Source: JBBTWV01 sp038062615
GTDB taxonomy: Bacteria; Patescibacteriota; Gracilibacteria; UBA1369; UM-FILTER-53-11
DNA: 14,284 nt
Reading direction: 5' to 3'
Assembly: GCA_038062615.1 (NCBI GenBank)
Contig: JBBTWV010000076.1
Coordinates: 1 to 14,284 of the forward strand
Shown: in pieces, positions 1 through 7,678 of the stretch
Layout: every line of letters begins with the position of its first letter
Numbering within the stretch: position 1 is the first letter of the stretch
The notes under the pieces: model-generated
What the model was told of the DNA's origin: nothing
Databases searched by the model: none
The model's input: only the letters and a program-made list of their open reading frames with translations
Translations under genes and position numbers: made by a program

Positions 1-13
1 AGAATGGGCCTGA

Positions 14-1003
14 TTAGTTGAAAAGTGGCACTAAATCCGTAAACCGAATTCCGTAGAGATGTCCGGTTTTGTTGTAAACTGGCTTTCCGTAGGCCGCCAC
101 GCGTTTTTCGGATTCCATAAAATCCCAAGCTTTTTGCCAGTCGGGCTTGTTGAAAAGCTGAAATTTTCGGCCGTCATCTTCTGAAAAAAGGTAAAGCCCC
201 GTGCCTTGGGTGGTTTCCATCTGATGGATAACTCCCTTGGCGATCAAATCACTGCTGGGAATAGAAGAGGGGAGTTCTGCTGGTAGTCCCAGTTCACTTT
301 CTACTGGATTGATGGATGAGTAGGAGATGCCAAACGTGTGACCCTCCGAATTTTGTACCAGCTTGCCTTTTACGGGGACCTTTTTGCCTTTATATAAGCC
401 CCGCGTGTAGAGTACGGCTTTTCGCCAATACTTTTGGCTGAGGAGCTGATAGCGTTTGCCGTCGTCGGTATGCAAATAAAACATGGGTGGAGATCCAATG
501 TATGAATGAATGACGCCGCTGAGCTCGGTGGTGTTTTCGGTGTCTGCCGTGGAAGTTTCTGGTGGTGGTTCAATTTTAACAGTTTTGATGGTGGTTGATT
601 TTGTTGCGATGGGTTTGGCGCTCACTTCTAAACTGGCGCTGGGACTCTCATTGCCGGCGGCATCCAAAGCGGTGATGACGAAGTAATAGGTGCGACCATT
701 GAGGAGATTTTTGATGCTCTTGGTGGTGACTTTCCCTACTTTAACTGACGAGAGATTGTATGAGCCGTTGTTTTGTGCGGCGGATTTGGTGCCACGATAA
801 ATTTTGTAGCCGGTAACGCCAACGTTATCTATGGCAGGATCCCAGCTCAGGATAATTTCTTTGTCTCCAATGCTTGCGCGAATATTTGACACCACGCTTG
901 GGCGATCTCGGTCTGGAGGCAGGGGACTCAAAGCCAAGATGGTTGTTGGCAAAATAAAACATCCAATTGCAAGGAGTATTATCCACGGCGCGCGTATTTT
1001 CAT
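14..1003 (-). CDS. Secreted fibronectin type III protein with two C-terminal repeat domains
   Basis: A 329-residue protein starting with ATG and ending with TAA. Residues 1-25 form a signal peptide (basic MKIR, then a hydrophobic stretch ending near ALA), so it is probably exported. Residues about 36-128 read as a fibronectin type III domain: the LSWDPAIDNVGVTGYKIYRG strand pattern, then the YYFVITALDAAGNES ending. A Thr/Pro-rich linker (131-160) leads to two related units of about 70 residues (162-231 and 256-324). Both begin GVIH, contain a YL..(D/E)DG(K/R) strand followed by QL, then W-KA, and end GH-(F/Y)GI. I do not recognise this repeat domain. No catalytic motif is visible, so a binding or structural role at the cell surface is an inference. 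It lies 63 bp downstream of the DUF4012 gene on the same strand and may share its transcript or use its own weak promoter. The ORF and the FN3 call are secure; the function is unknown. Confidence 0.85.
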   Translation of the reverse strand: MKIRAPWIILLAIGCFILPTTILALSPLPPDRDRPSVVSNIRASIGDKEIILSWDPAIDNVGVTGYKIYRGTKSAAQNNGSYNLSSVKVGKVTTKSIKNLLNGRTYYFVITALDAAGNESPSASLEVSAKPIATKSTTIKTVKIEPPPETSTADTENTTELSGVIHSYIGSPPMFYLHTDDGKRYQLLSQKYWRKAVLYTRGLYKGKKVPVKGKLVQNSEGHTFGISYSSINPVESELGLPAELPSSIPSSDLIAKGVIHQMETTQGTGLYLFSEDDGRKFQLFNKPDWQKAWDFMESEKRVAAYGKPVYNKTGHLYGIRFTDLVPLFN

Positions 1004-1036
1004 AAAAATGGAATTAAAAATTCATGAACTCCATCA

Positions 1037-1042
1037 AGTATA
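1037..1042 (-). promoter_or_regulatory. Possible -10 box for the fibronectin III gene
   Basis: On the minus strand TATACT lies 33 bases before the ATG at 1003, in the 63-bp gap after the DUF4012 stop codon. No convincing -35 hexamer is seen 16-18 bases further upstream, and there is no Shine-Dalgarno sequence. Weak support; the gene may simply be read through from upstream. Confidence 0.25.
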
Positions 1043-1066
1043 ACATGAAGGCGAATGACCTTGCCG

Positions 1067-3190
1067 TTATTTTCCCCAAATGCTGGAAAACGAAAGGTCG
1101 CTTTTTAACTCTGTCTCAAAATTCCACACACCGTCTAAATCAAACGCGCCGTTGGCGGGAAAGTATTTGTAGTTGAGCACGCGACTTTGCGGCAGTAGGC
1201 GTTTGCGCAAGGTGATGCCATTTTGTCCCGGCTGTTTTTGAATGTTGAAGCGATACTCATCCACGGGATTTAACTTTAAGGTGAATGGTAATCGGTACCG
1301 AATGCGCAGAGTTTTTGATTCGTTTACGGCCACATCCATTTTTGCCGCAAAGTAGGTGAGGCCGGTGTCTTGGTCCATGCGTGCCTCGGTGCCCGCATCA
1401 GAACTCTCTTCTAAAACCGAACCTGCCGGCACGTAGATCCGTAGCGCGTGGAGATTTCGCGATCCTCCTAAAATGGCTAACACTGGCCGTGGAACTTCAT
1501 TAAAACCAAAATTTTTCAGTAGCCCAAGAATTCTCTTTTCCACTTTGTCATTCCATGTGTGCCGGCGCGTGATAGAAACCTCATCGCTCACATGCCCGTC
1601 GGTGTGAATATACGTATCGTGGGTGATCTGCTCCGTCATGTAGTCATCACTCTTATTGCCGCCGATGGAAGTATGTACTACATTGAGATAATCCTCCCGC
1701 GGATCAACTTTTTTCATCTCGCCACTCAGTTCATGCCGCTGAAAAAACCCTTGGACGGTAGAATCTTTAGAGTACGCTAAAAGATGTTTTGACTGAATTT
1801 GCGCTTGTAAAAGAGGAAGAAGAGAAACGGGGTCTACATTTTTAAAGAGCGCTTTTTCGAATGCGGGCAAGAAACTTTTAAGTACGGCTTTGGGATCCTC
1901 ACGGCCGGTAACTTTGGCTTCTACCATATAAGAAAGCACGGTAGAAAAATTTTCAGCGGTGAGAGAAGCAGGTAGCTCGGGGATTTTTATGGGTCCTGTA
2001 AGTCGCAGGAGTTCCCGTATAAATGTCTGATCAATGGCAATCACACTGTCCACGCCCGGCCCGCCTTCTTTTTCTAAAAACCAGGTTGCTTTGTTTGCCG
2101 AAAGCGGAAAGTGGCCCGAGTAGTTGGAATCTCGCAAAAACCAGCGCGTATTGACCTCAGAAATTTCTTCCGGCGGCACCAGGTTCTCCACTAATTGATG
2201 GTCAAAACTATACACGTCGCTCAACTCATTTTTGGTGAGGTAGCCATCATTGGTTTCGGCGATGGCAATGTTGCCGATGAATCCTCCGCTGGGCCGCAGT
2301 TCAGCATTATTCTGCAGTAGGATCAAAAAAGTATGAGGCTCTTTGTCGCCCAAAAGCGTAAGAATGGCCGGAATATCGTCTTTGAGAATATTCACGCTTC
2401 CAGCAATCACTCCCAAAGATGCTTTGGCAAAGTTAAAACGGTCGGCTAGTTGGTGCGGAATCATGCCCGTGGGAACTTTTTGGATCTCGCCATTGGCGGC
2501 GACAAGAGCGTCGGCAGAGGCGATAATGGCAGGAAGTTCTTTTGTGAGTTTTTCCGTGAGGGAAGCCCTGTTGGAAGAGAGCGGTTTACCATTTTCTTCA
2601 AAAAAGTTTTTTGGCAAAAATTGGAGATTTTTTCCAGCATCACTAAATAAACGTCCGGCTTGCGCAAGATTTTTTCCAGTTCCAATAAGGGCATTGCCGG
2701 CATCAAAAATGGGATCATGAAGCGTTAAAAAGAGCAGGCGTGGCGTGGTAAACCAAGCTTGATTCTGAATGTGGCTGAACGTCTCTTCTGCTAAAGCAAA
2801 AGTATCTTTGGCTTGGTCAAAATGGCCGTCTTTAAGCGCCACGGCGCCTTGAATCACTTTTTCAAAACCTTGGGATGCTGTTTCTATGAGGCTCTGCTTG
2901 AGAGAAATTCCGCTGCGGCTTAAATGGATGAGGTTCACAACAATCAGAATAATGCAGGCCATGATGAGCAACATCGTAAGACTGCGGATATGCTCGCTGT
3001 TAACCGCTGATTGAGTGTTTTCTTGAATGGAGATGAATTTTTGGGGCGTGGGAGCCGGTGCGGTGGATTTTTTTGGACCCAACCATTTTTTTGCTTTTTC
3101 AAAAGACGGTAACAGACGTTTGAGCGAAATTTTTTGTCCTCCGTTTGGATCCGAAGGATCACTGGGCGGACGAATATCGCGAAAAATCAT
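1067..3190 (-). CDS. DUF4012 domain-containing membrane-anchored protein
   Basis: A 707-residue protein (ATG start, TAA stop). A polar, proline-containing cytoplasmic N-terminus (1-70) precedes one transmembrane helix at about 71-92, so most of the chain should lie outside the membrane. Residues about 95-280 are helical. The DUF4012 signature follows: LLQNNAELRPSGGFIGN at about 291-307, then RDSNYSGHFPLSANKA (353-368) and GVDSVIAIDQTFIRELLRLTGPI (379-401), the usual order in this family. The C-terminal third is beta-rich. DUF4012 proteins are common in Patescibacteria and other bacteria, often near surface-polysaccharide genes, but their biochemical role is not established. The start lies 15 bp after the stop of the DUF3352-like gene, so the two are very probably co-transcribed. 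No Shine-Dalgarno sequence precedes the ATG. Family assignment is confident; an envelope role is inferred. Confidence 0.88.
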   Translation of the reverse strand: MIFRDIRPPSDPSDPNGGQKISLKRLLPSFEKAKKWLGPKKSTAPAPTPQKFISIQENTQSAVNSEHIRSLTMLLIMACIILIVVNLIHLSRSGISLKQSLIETASQGFEKVIQGAVALKDGHFDQAKDTFALAEETFSHIQNQAWFTTPRLLFLTLHDPIFDAGNALIGTGKNLAQAGRLFSDAGKNLQFLPKNFFEENGKPLSSNRASLTEKLTKELPAIIASADALVAANGEIQKVPTGMIPHQLADRFNFAKASLGVIAGSVNILKDDIPAILTLLGDKEPHTFLILLQNNAELRPSGGFIGNIAIAETNDGYLTKNELSDVYSFDHQLVENLVPPEEISEVNTRWFLRDSNYSGHFPLSANKATWFLEKEGGPGVDSVIAIDQTFIRELLRLTGPIKIPELPASLTAENFSTVLSYMVEAKVTGREDPKAVLKSFLPAFEKALFKNVDPVSLLPLLQAQIQSKHLLAYSKDSTVQGFFQRHELSGEMKKVDPREDYLNVVHTSIGGNKSDDYMTEQITHDTYIHTDGHVSDEVSITRRHTWNDKVEKRILGLLKNFGFNEVPRPVLAILGGSRNLHALRIYVPAGSVLEESSDAGTEARMDQDTGLTYFAAKMDVAVNESKTLRIRYRLPFTLKLNPVDEYRFNIQKQPGQNGITLRKRLLPQSRVLNYKYFPANGAFDLDGVWNFETELKSDLSFSSIWGK

Positions 3191-3205
3191 AAAAAAGTGG
3201 CCGCG

Positions 3206-4705
3206 TTACAGCTCTGGGGTCGTAAACGTGAACTGCGTTTCCATAGAGTCGCTCAATGTTCGCTTGGTAAAGGCAAAAATGCCTTCTCTTAAAATCGCCA
3301 TACCGAGGAGTTCTGGATTTTTCATAATGGGACTTAACGAACGGCGATACCAAGCGGAATCGCGCACGCTTCTGCCGGGCTCCAGCGTGAGCGAAAGTGC
3401 TTTTTTGAGCAGGGCGAGGTCGGTGCTCAGAAACCATTTTCCTTGCGTCGTCGCGTCATAAAGCGCGTCTCTTCGTCCCATCAAAAAACCATTTATAGCG
3501 ATTCCCCCAAAAGATTCTGAGTATATTTTTACTTGGGTGGGATCGGGGATGAGCTCCTGCGCTTTGGTGCCGTCAGCAAGTTCGACGTCGCGTGCTTGTG
3601 GTGCAAATGTAGGTGCGATTTTTGCGAATGATTCCCGTAATTTTTCAATTTGCGTCTGCGCCGTTTTATAGTCCAACTGCAAAACAAAAAGTATTTTTGA
3701 GGGGTCCATCGTCAAAGCAAACTCACCCGATAACATGGGCTCAATATCTTTTTCAAAATCCAAACCGGGCAGGTAGGCCTGCGAAGCCGCTTGAATAAGC
3801 GATTTTACCGTTGCTGGATTTGTCTCGCCGCCGAGCATGGCTTCTAACTTGTGAATTTGCACGGCAAGATTTTGCCCCGCCAAGAGAAACGAAAAATCGT
3901 CCGGAAGGTAGGGGAGTAGGAGCGCGCGATACGCTTGTTCTTGGCCCAGGTTAATGGACTTATTGAGTAGTGCATAAGAAGATCCCTGCCAGTCGCCATC
4001 GTGAGTTTGAAGGGTCATACCCATCGCCGAAAACGGCAAAACTATTGGCGGCATATGGGGCACAAATTGTGAGATTGCCCTCCAAACTTCCTGAGGCAGC
4101 TCTCGCGGCTCTATATATAAAGAAAATGGTCCGGCCGCCATGTTTTTTGAAGTTTTAATGAAATCACTCTGCGAACTCAGATGTTGCTGGAGGGATGTTT
4201 GAGCTTTAAGAAAAGCCATAAGGCCAGCCTGTGAGGGTGAAACCGCCAGCACGCTATCCACAAAAACAAAGTTGAGTGCGGGCGTGGAGTAGGCATGGAA
4301 ATTATCAGCAGGAAGCTCCTTGGCCTGACCCGAGGGATTTTTGTAGGCCTTCATAAAGGCAAAAGCCTGCTCTATGGAGCGAACTTTGAGCAGCAAGAGC
4401 GGCTGTAGAGGAATAGGTGAGTCCCCTCTCAGTAAAACAATTGCACCTTTTTCGCCAACCCACGGCATTACATCTTTTTGCCAGTTCATCATCCATTCCT
4501 CGTTCACTTTTTTGAGGATTACGGGAGGAAGTGAGGTGGAAAATTCTAAATAGGCGACCGTCTCATTTGCCGGCAAGAGCTCCGGAAAGCCAGGAATCCG
4601 AATCACTTTAAAATACAGAAAAATCGCCACAAAGAGCGCGCAAAGTATTCCAAGTATAATAAGGATAAGGCCTGCCTGCTTTTTATTGAGGGTGGGGGTG
4701 CGCAT
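3206..4705 (-). CDS. Membrane-anchored DUF3352-like protein
   Basis: A 499-residue protein using the ATG at 4703-4705, which places the sequence MRTPTLNKK directly before a transmembrane helix (residues about 11-32). A longer reading frame opens at 4888, but that start would overlap alaS by about 140 bp and add an unlikely Arg-rich leader. After the helix comes PGFPELLPANETVAYLEF, resembling the opening of DUF3352-type proteins (a Pro-Ala motif, then a strand ending in AYL). The rest is a long alternating alpha/beta chain without cysteine pairs or obvious catalytic residues. It is the first gene of a leftward run with the DUF4012 gene, so both probably act at the outer face of the membrane. 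The family assignment rests on general resemblance only and should be treated as tentative; the ORF itself is secure. Confidence 0.75.
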   Translation of the reverse strand: MRTPTLNKKQAGLILIILGILCALFVAIFLYFKVIRIPGFPELLPANETVAYLEFSTSLPPVILKKVNEEWMMNWQKDVMPWVGEKGAIVLLRGDSPIPLQPLLLLKVRSIEQAFAFMKAYKNPSGQAKELPADNFHAYSTPALNFVFVDSVLAVSPSQAGLMAFLKAQTSLQQHLSSQSDFIKTSKNMAAGPFSLYIEPRELPQEVWRAISQFVPHMPPIVLPFSAMGMTLQTHDGDWQGSSYALLNKSINLGQEQAYRALLLPYLPDDFSFLLAGQNLAVQIHKLEAMLGGETNPATVKSLIQAASQAYLPGLDFEKDIEPMLSGEFALTMDPSKILFVLQLDYKTAQTQIEKLRESFAKIAPTFAPQARDVELADGTKAQELIPDPTQVKIYSESFGGIAINGFLMGRRDALYDATTQGKWFLSTDLALLKKALSLTLEPGRSVRDSAWYRRSLSPIMKNPELLGMAILREGIFAFTKRTLSDSMETQFTFTTPEL

Positions 4706-4712
4706 AAGAGGG

Positions 4713-4741
4713 ATTACAGATTGTAGGATACCATATATAAT
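4713..4741 (+). promoter_or_regulatory. alaS promoter, near-leaderless
   Basis: ATTACA (4713-4718, 4 of 6 consensus) and a perfect TATAAT (4736-4741) are separated by 17 bases. Nine bases separate the -10 box from the alaS ATG at 4751, so transcription should start about 0-4 bases before the start codon. No Shine-Dalgarno sequence fits in that space. Confidence 0.65.
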
Positions 4742-4749
4742 ATCGTCGC
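4720..4749 (-). promoter_or_regulatory. Candidate promoter of the leftward envelope operon
   Basis: On the minus strand TACAAT (4720-4725) lies 14 bases before the ATG at 4705. The best -35 candidate is GCGACG (4744-4749) with an 18-base spacer, which matches only the central GAC. It interleaves with the alaS promoter on the other strand, so the two genes may compete for polymerase in this 45-bp gap. The expected 5' leader is only about 7 bases. Confidence 0.45.
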
Positions 4750-4750
4750 T

Positions 4751-6748
4751 ATGATCCCAACCGCAGCAGAAATTAGACGCCAGTACATTGATTTCTTTGT
4801 GAAAAAATACGGGCACAAAGAAATTCCTTCTGCGTCGTTGATTCCAGAAAATGATCCGACGGTTTTGTTTACGACGGCGGGTATGCATCCGCTGGTGCCA
4901 TACTTAATGGGCGAGCCGCATCCGTCGGGAAAACGTTTGGTGGATGCCCAAAAATGCTTGCGCACGGATGATATTGATGAGGTGGGTGACGCCACGCATC
5001 TCACTTTTTTTGAGATGCTCGGCAACTGGTCGCTGGGGGATTATTTTAAAGAAGAAGCCATAAAAATGAGTTTTGAGCTTTTGACGTTGCCGTGGGAAAA
5101 GGGTGGTTATGGGTTGCCGCTCGAAAGGCTTTCGGTCTCGTGTTTCGAAGGTGATAAGGATGCGCCGCGTGACACGGAATCGGCGGAAATTTGGAAAAAA
5201 ATGGGACTGCCGGAGTCACGCATTTATTTTTTCCCCAAGAAAAAAAACTGGTGGGGTCCGGCGGGGCAGACGGGGCCTTGCGGGCCGGATACGGAGATGT
5301 TTTATGACGTTTGTTATGAACTGCCGGGTTATAGAGAAGATCCCACTCTGCATAAAAATAATGATTGGGCGGCGCACGGCGCCGCCGCGAAGCCAAGCGA
5401 GAATCTGGCTCAGCCAGTTCGAGCGATGGCTGAGCTTAAAAATAAGTGTGACCCTGCTTGCGACTGTGGACGCTACGTGGAAGTTTGGAATGACGTCTTC
5501 ATGCAGTACAACAAAAAAGCGGATGGAACTTTTGAGTCTTTGAAGCAAAAGAATGTAGATACCGGTTTGGGTTTTGAGCGCATGGTGGGAATTTTACAAG
5601 GAAAGGAGTCGCCGTTTGAGACGGAGCTTTTTGCGTCAGCCATGCAGAAGATTCATGCTTTGGCAGGAATAAAACATGATGAAGAAGGCAAAAAAACTCT
5701 TGCGCAAATTTCTGTCAGGATTCTTTTGGATCATCTCCGTTCCGCCACGTTTATTTTAGGAGATCCAAATGGAGTGACGCCTTCCAATATTGATCAGGGA
5801 TATATTCTCCGCCGTTTAATTCGTCGAGCCATTCGTGAAGCCAAACGCCTTGGCATCGAAAATAATTTTTTGAGCCAAATTGCTCAGATTTACATTGACC
5901 TCTATAAAGATGCGTATCCGGAACTTGTAAAAAATAGAGAGCGTATTATTTCTGAACTGGATAAAGAAGAAGAACAGTTCAAAAAAACGCTTGAGAAAGG
6001 TTTGAAAGAAGTTGCCCGCTTCATGAAGGAAAAGGGCACACTCAACGGTGGCGACTTGTTTTACATTTTTGAGACGTATGGTTTTCCGCAGGAAATGACG
6101 GCGGAAGAAATGGTCAAAAATGGTTATCAAGGTTCGTTTGATACCATCAAAGCCGAGTTCGATGCGGCCTTCAAAAAACACCAAGACCTTTCCCGCGTGG
6201 GCGCGGCGCAAAAGTTTGCCGGTGGTCTGGCTGACCACAGCGAGCCGTGCAAGATGCATCACACCGCAACGCACTTGGTTCACCAGGCTTTGCGTGATGT
6301 GCTTGGCACCCACGTCTTCCAGAAGGGCTCAAACATCACCAAAGAGCGTCTGCGTTTTGATTTTTCTCAGCCGACTAAGATGACGCCAGAGCAGGTCAAA
6401 AAAGTGGAAGAAATTGTGAATGAGCAAATCCAAAAAGATCTGCCGGTTCATTTTGAAATTCTAGAAACAGAAGAGGCTAAAAAGCGAGGTGCCATTGGTC
6501 TTTTTGAGGACAAGTACGCGCAACTGGGCAACAAGGTGAAGGTTTATTTTATGGGTCCTTCGACGAGCCTGCCTACCGGACAGGCAAGCTCAGGACAGGC
6601 TCCTTATAGTGTAGAGGTTTGCGGTGGTCCTCATGTGGAGCACACTGGCGTCCTTAAGCACTTCAAGATCTTAAAAGAAGAGGCGTGCTCGGCTGGGGTA
6701 AGGAGAATTAAAGCTGTTGTTGAAGGGATTAAGGATGTCACAGCCTAG
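4751..6748 (+). CDS. alaS: Alanine--tRNA ligase, compact form without C-Ala domain
   Basis: A 665-residue AlaRS, which charges tRNA-Ala with alanine in the cytoplasm. The class II catalytic core is intact: THLTFFEMLGNWSLGDYF (82-99, motif 2) and GLGFERM (272-278, motif 3). CDPACDCGRYVEVWNDVFMQ (233-252) is the usual segment before the Asn-Asp and Met-Gln positions. The editing domain has its zinc-site pairs HTATH (504-508) and CGGPH (624-628), so mischarged Ser/Gly can probably still be cleared. It is much shorter than the roughly 875-residue E. coli enzyme. The beta-barrel before the editing domain (normally containing a TPFYAESGGQ-like motif) is absent, and the chain stops right after GVRRIKAV, without the C-Ala oligomerisation domain. 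From memory this layout is typical of Patescibacteria. An in-frame insert (about 604-617) encoded by a palindromic repeat sits just before CGGPH. The gene is transcribed from a near-leaderless promoter, divergently from the envelope operon. Confidence 0.97.
   Translation: MIPTAAEIRRQYIDFFVKKYGHKEIPSASLIPENDPTVLFTTAGMHPLVPYLMGEPHPSGKRLVDAQKCLRTDDIDEVGDATHLTFFEMLGNWSLGDYFKEEAIKMSFELLTLPWEKGGYGLPLERLSVSCFEGDKDAPRDTESAEIWKKMGLPESRIYFFPKKKNWWGPAGQTGPCGPDTEMFYDVCYELPGYREDPTLHKNNDWAAHGAAAKPSENLAQPVRAMAELKNKCDPACDCGRYVEVWNDVFMQYNKKADGTFESLKQKNVDTGLGFERMVGILQGKESPFETELFASAMQKIHALAGIKHDEEGKKTLAQISVRILLDHLRSATFILGDPNGVTPSNIDQGYILRRLIRRAIREAKRLGIENNFLSQIAQIYIDLYKDAYPELVKNRERIISELDKEEEQFKKTLEKGLKEVARFMKEKGTLNGGDLFYIFETYGFPQEMTAEEMVKNGYQGSFDTIKAEFDAAFKKHQDLSRVGAAQKFAGGLADHSEPCKMHHTATHLVHQALRDVLGTHVFQKGSNITKERLRFDFSQPTKMTPEQVKKVEEIVNEQIQKDLPVHFEILETEEAKKRGAIGLFEDKYAQLGNKVKVYFMGPSTSLPTGQASSGQAPYSVEVCGGPHVEHTGVLKHFKILKEEACSAGVRRIKAVVEGIKDVTA
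5368..5435 (+). repeat. Two adjacent palindromes inside alaS
   Basis: Two perfect inverted repeats follow one another within the coding sequence. GGCGGCG (5368-5374) pairs with CGCCGCC (5380-5386) over a 5-base loop. GCTCAGCCA (5408-5416) pairs with TGGCTGAGC (5427-5435) over a 10-base loop. They encode a low-complexity Ala-rich stretch (residues about 206-229) just before the Cys-rich segment. They may be a second repeat-derived insertion, or locally structured mRNA arising by chance. Confidence 0.4.
6557..6603 (+). repeat. REP-like palindromic element inserted in frame in alaS
   Basis: The segment starts CCTTCGACGAGC and ends TCAGGACAGGCTCC. GCCTG (6567-6571) pairs with CAGGC (6581-6585), and a second CAGGC lies at 6596-6600. 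CCTTCGACRAGCTCAGGACAGG is a short repeat I recall as widespread in Patescibacteria and other metagenomic genomes; here it seems split by a further CTGCCTACCGGACAGGCAAGC-like copy. It is read as about 15 extra residues (P-S-T-S-L-P-T-G-Q-A-S-S-G-Q-A) at a surface turn of the editing domain, before the CGGPH zinc site, and keeps the reading frame. Confidence 0.6.
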
Positions 6749-6749
6749 G

Positions 6750-6778
6750 TTGACTAAAATGTAATTTATAGTTATATT
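6750..6778 (+). promoter_or_regulatory. Promoter of the two hypothetical genes after alaS
   Basis: TTGACT (6750-6755, 5 of 6) and TATATT (6773-6778, 5 of 6) lie 17 bases apart, directly after the alaS TAG. Start would fall near 6785, giving a leader of about 17 bases before the ATG at 6802. No Shine-Dalgarno sequence is present. This indicates that the downstream genes are expressed independently of alaS. Confidence 0.6.
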
Positions 6779-6801
6779 CTTCGTCCATAACCTATACATG
6801 A

Positions 6802-7395
6802 ATGGATAAAGGGCCGGTTCAAAGTGCGGACAGCGAAGGTGAAAATCTCGAGGTGGAGTTAGCAAGCCGAAGCGAGGATTCTTTGCAGCGCGAGATCACT
6901 CGTACGCAATTACAGCTAAATGATTTGGAGACGGAACAGCTGAACATGCAATGTCCAAAATTTTCTGCAAATTCCATAAATCCACTGCAAGTTATAGAAA
7001 TTGGCCAGTATCACCGGGCATCGGAGCAAAGAGCTCTTTTGGGAGCAAAATTGGCTCGCCGGATTGCGAAACTCACATTTGCCTTGGCCGATGTCCGAAG
7101 CGAAAGATACGGTGCCAAATCACCGAGTGATGGAAAAGTACAAATAAGCAGAGCGTACGAACTTCAATATCTTCGCAGTGATGCTCGCTATATGGATCGT
7201 ATGGCTTATACGTTTGAATTGAGGGCAAAATACTACGCACTCATTGCGGCAGATTATGAAGATTCAATGGTGAGGATGGGAAGCGTTCTTATGGCTCATG
7301 ACGACTTACGCGCGGACGAACGTCTTGCTCGCGCTGTGGCTATTGCCGAGCAAGCAATGGCTGAAGATCCGCCATCAAAAAAAGAATTAAATTAA
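6802..7395 (+). CDS. Hypothetical helical protein
   Basis: A 197-residue protein that I do not recognise. It has no signal peptide or membrane segment and is rich in Glu, Arg, Ala and Leu. Residues about 14-48 (ending in TQLQLNDLETEQ) and 72-105 have the spacing of amphipathic, possibly coiled-coil helices; residues about 123-190 form a further Ala/Arg/Asp-rich helical block. One cysteine (C50) is present and no metal-binding or catalytic motif is seen. It has its own promoter after alaS, and its stop lies 4 bases before the next small reading frame, so the two are probably co-transcribed. The ATG at 6802 is taken as the start; another ATG at 6798 is out of frame. The ORF is convincing because of its length and promoter; its function is unknown. 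Confidence 0.65.
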   Translation: MDKGPVQSADSEGENLEVELASRSEDSLQREITRTQLQLNDLETEQLNMQCPKFSANSINPLQVIEIGQYHRASEQRALLGAKLARRIAKLTFALADVRSERYGAKSPSDGKVQISRAYELQYLRSDARYMDRMAYTFELRAKYYALIAADYEDSMVRMGSVLMAHDDLRADERLARAVAIAEQAMAEDPPSKKELN

Positions 7396-7399
7396 TTTT

Positions 7400-7678
7400 A
7401 TGCCTGAAGATCCTGATTTAATACCATATGGTGATGATGAGATTGATGTACCTGTAGAAATGGATGGCTTAGATTGCAGTGGATTTGTTGCAAGTATTAA
7501 AGATTTGACCGCAAGTGATGGTCAAATTTAGAAAGGTATTGCAACAGCTAAATTAGATCTTTCAGCTTTTCCCAATGAAGAGAGCAAACTCACAGTGCAG
7601 CTGCGTTTTGAATTCAACTATCCGGCGAAGGTGACGACGAAACAGCCCTATTTATTCCGGAGCGCAAATGGAGAATAA
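7400..7678 (+). pseudogene. Small acidic ORF interrupted by in-frame TAG
   Basis: An ATG at 7400, 4 bases after the preceding stop codon, opens a 43-codon frame ending at TAG (7529-7531). Its product is strikingly acidic (MPEDPDLIPYGDDEIDVPVE at the N-terminus). Directly after the TAG the same frame continues for 48 sense codons to TAA (7676-7678), with protein-like composition (AKLDLSAFP, then LTVQLRFEFNYP). The reading without the TAG would be a 92-residue protein. Its last 31 bases overlap the 3' end of the convergent gene. It could be a genuine 43-residue protein, a gene broken by a nonsense mutation, a sequencing error, or a readthrough case. I favour a recently broken gene or an error, with low certainty. 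I do not recognise the family. Confidence 0.4.

Noticed and set aside
4706..4888. N-terminal extension of the DUF3352-like protein to an ATG at 4888
   Set aside because: It would overlap alaS by about 140 bp and add an Arg-rich leader before the membrane helix; the ATG at 4705 sits directly ahead of the helix and has a -10 box upstream.
5816..6313. 165-codon minus-strand ORF inside alaS
   Set aside because: It is antisense to conserved AlaRS motifs and its Phe/Arg-rich composition has no domain features.
6746..6794. TAGGTT...AACCTA inverted repeat flanking the promoter after alaS
   Set aside because: Only 6 bp with a wide spacing; expected by chance and not convincing as an operator.
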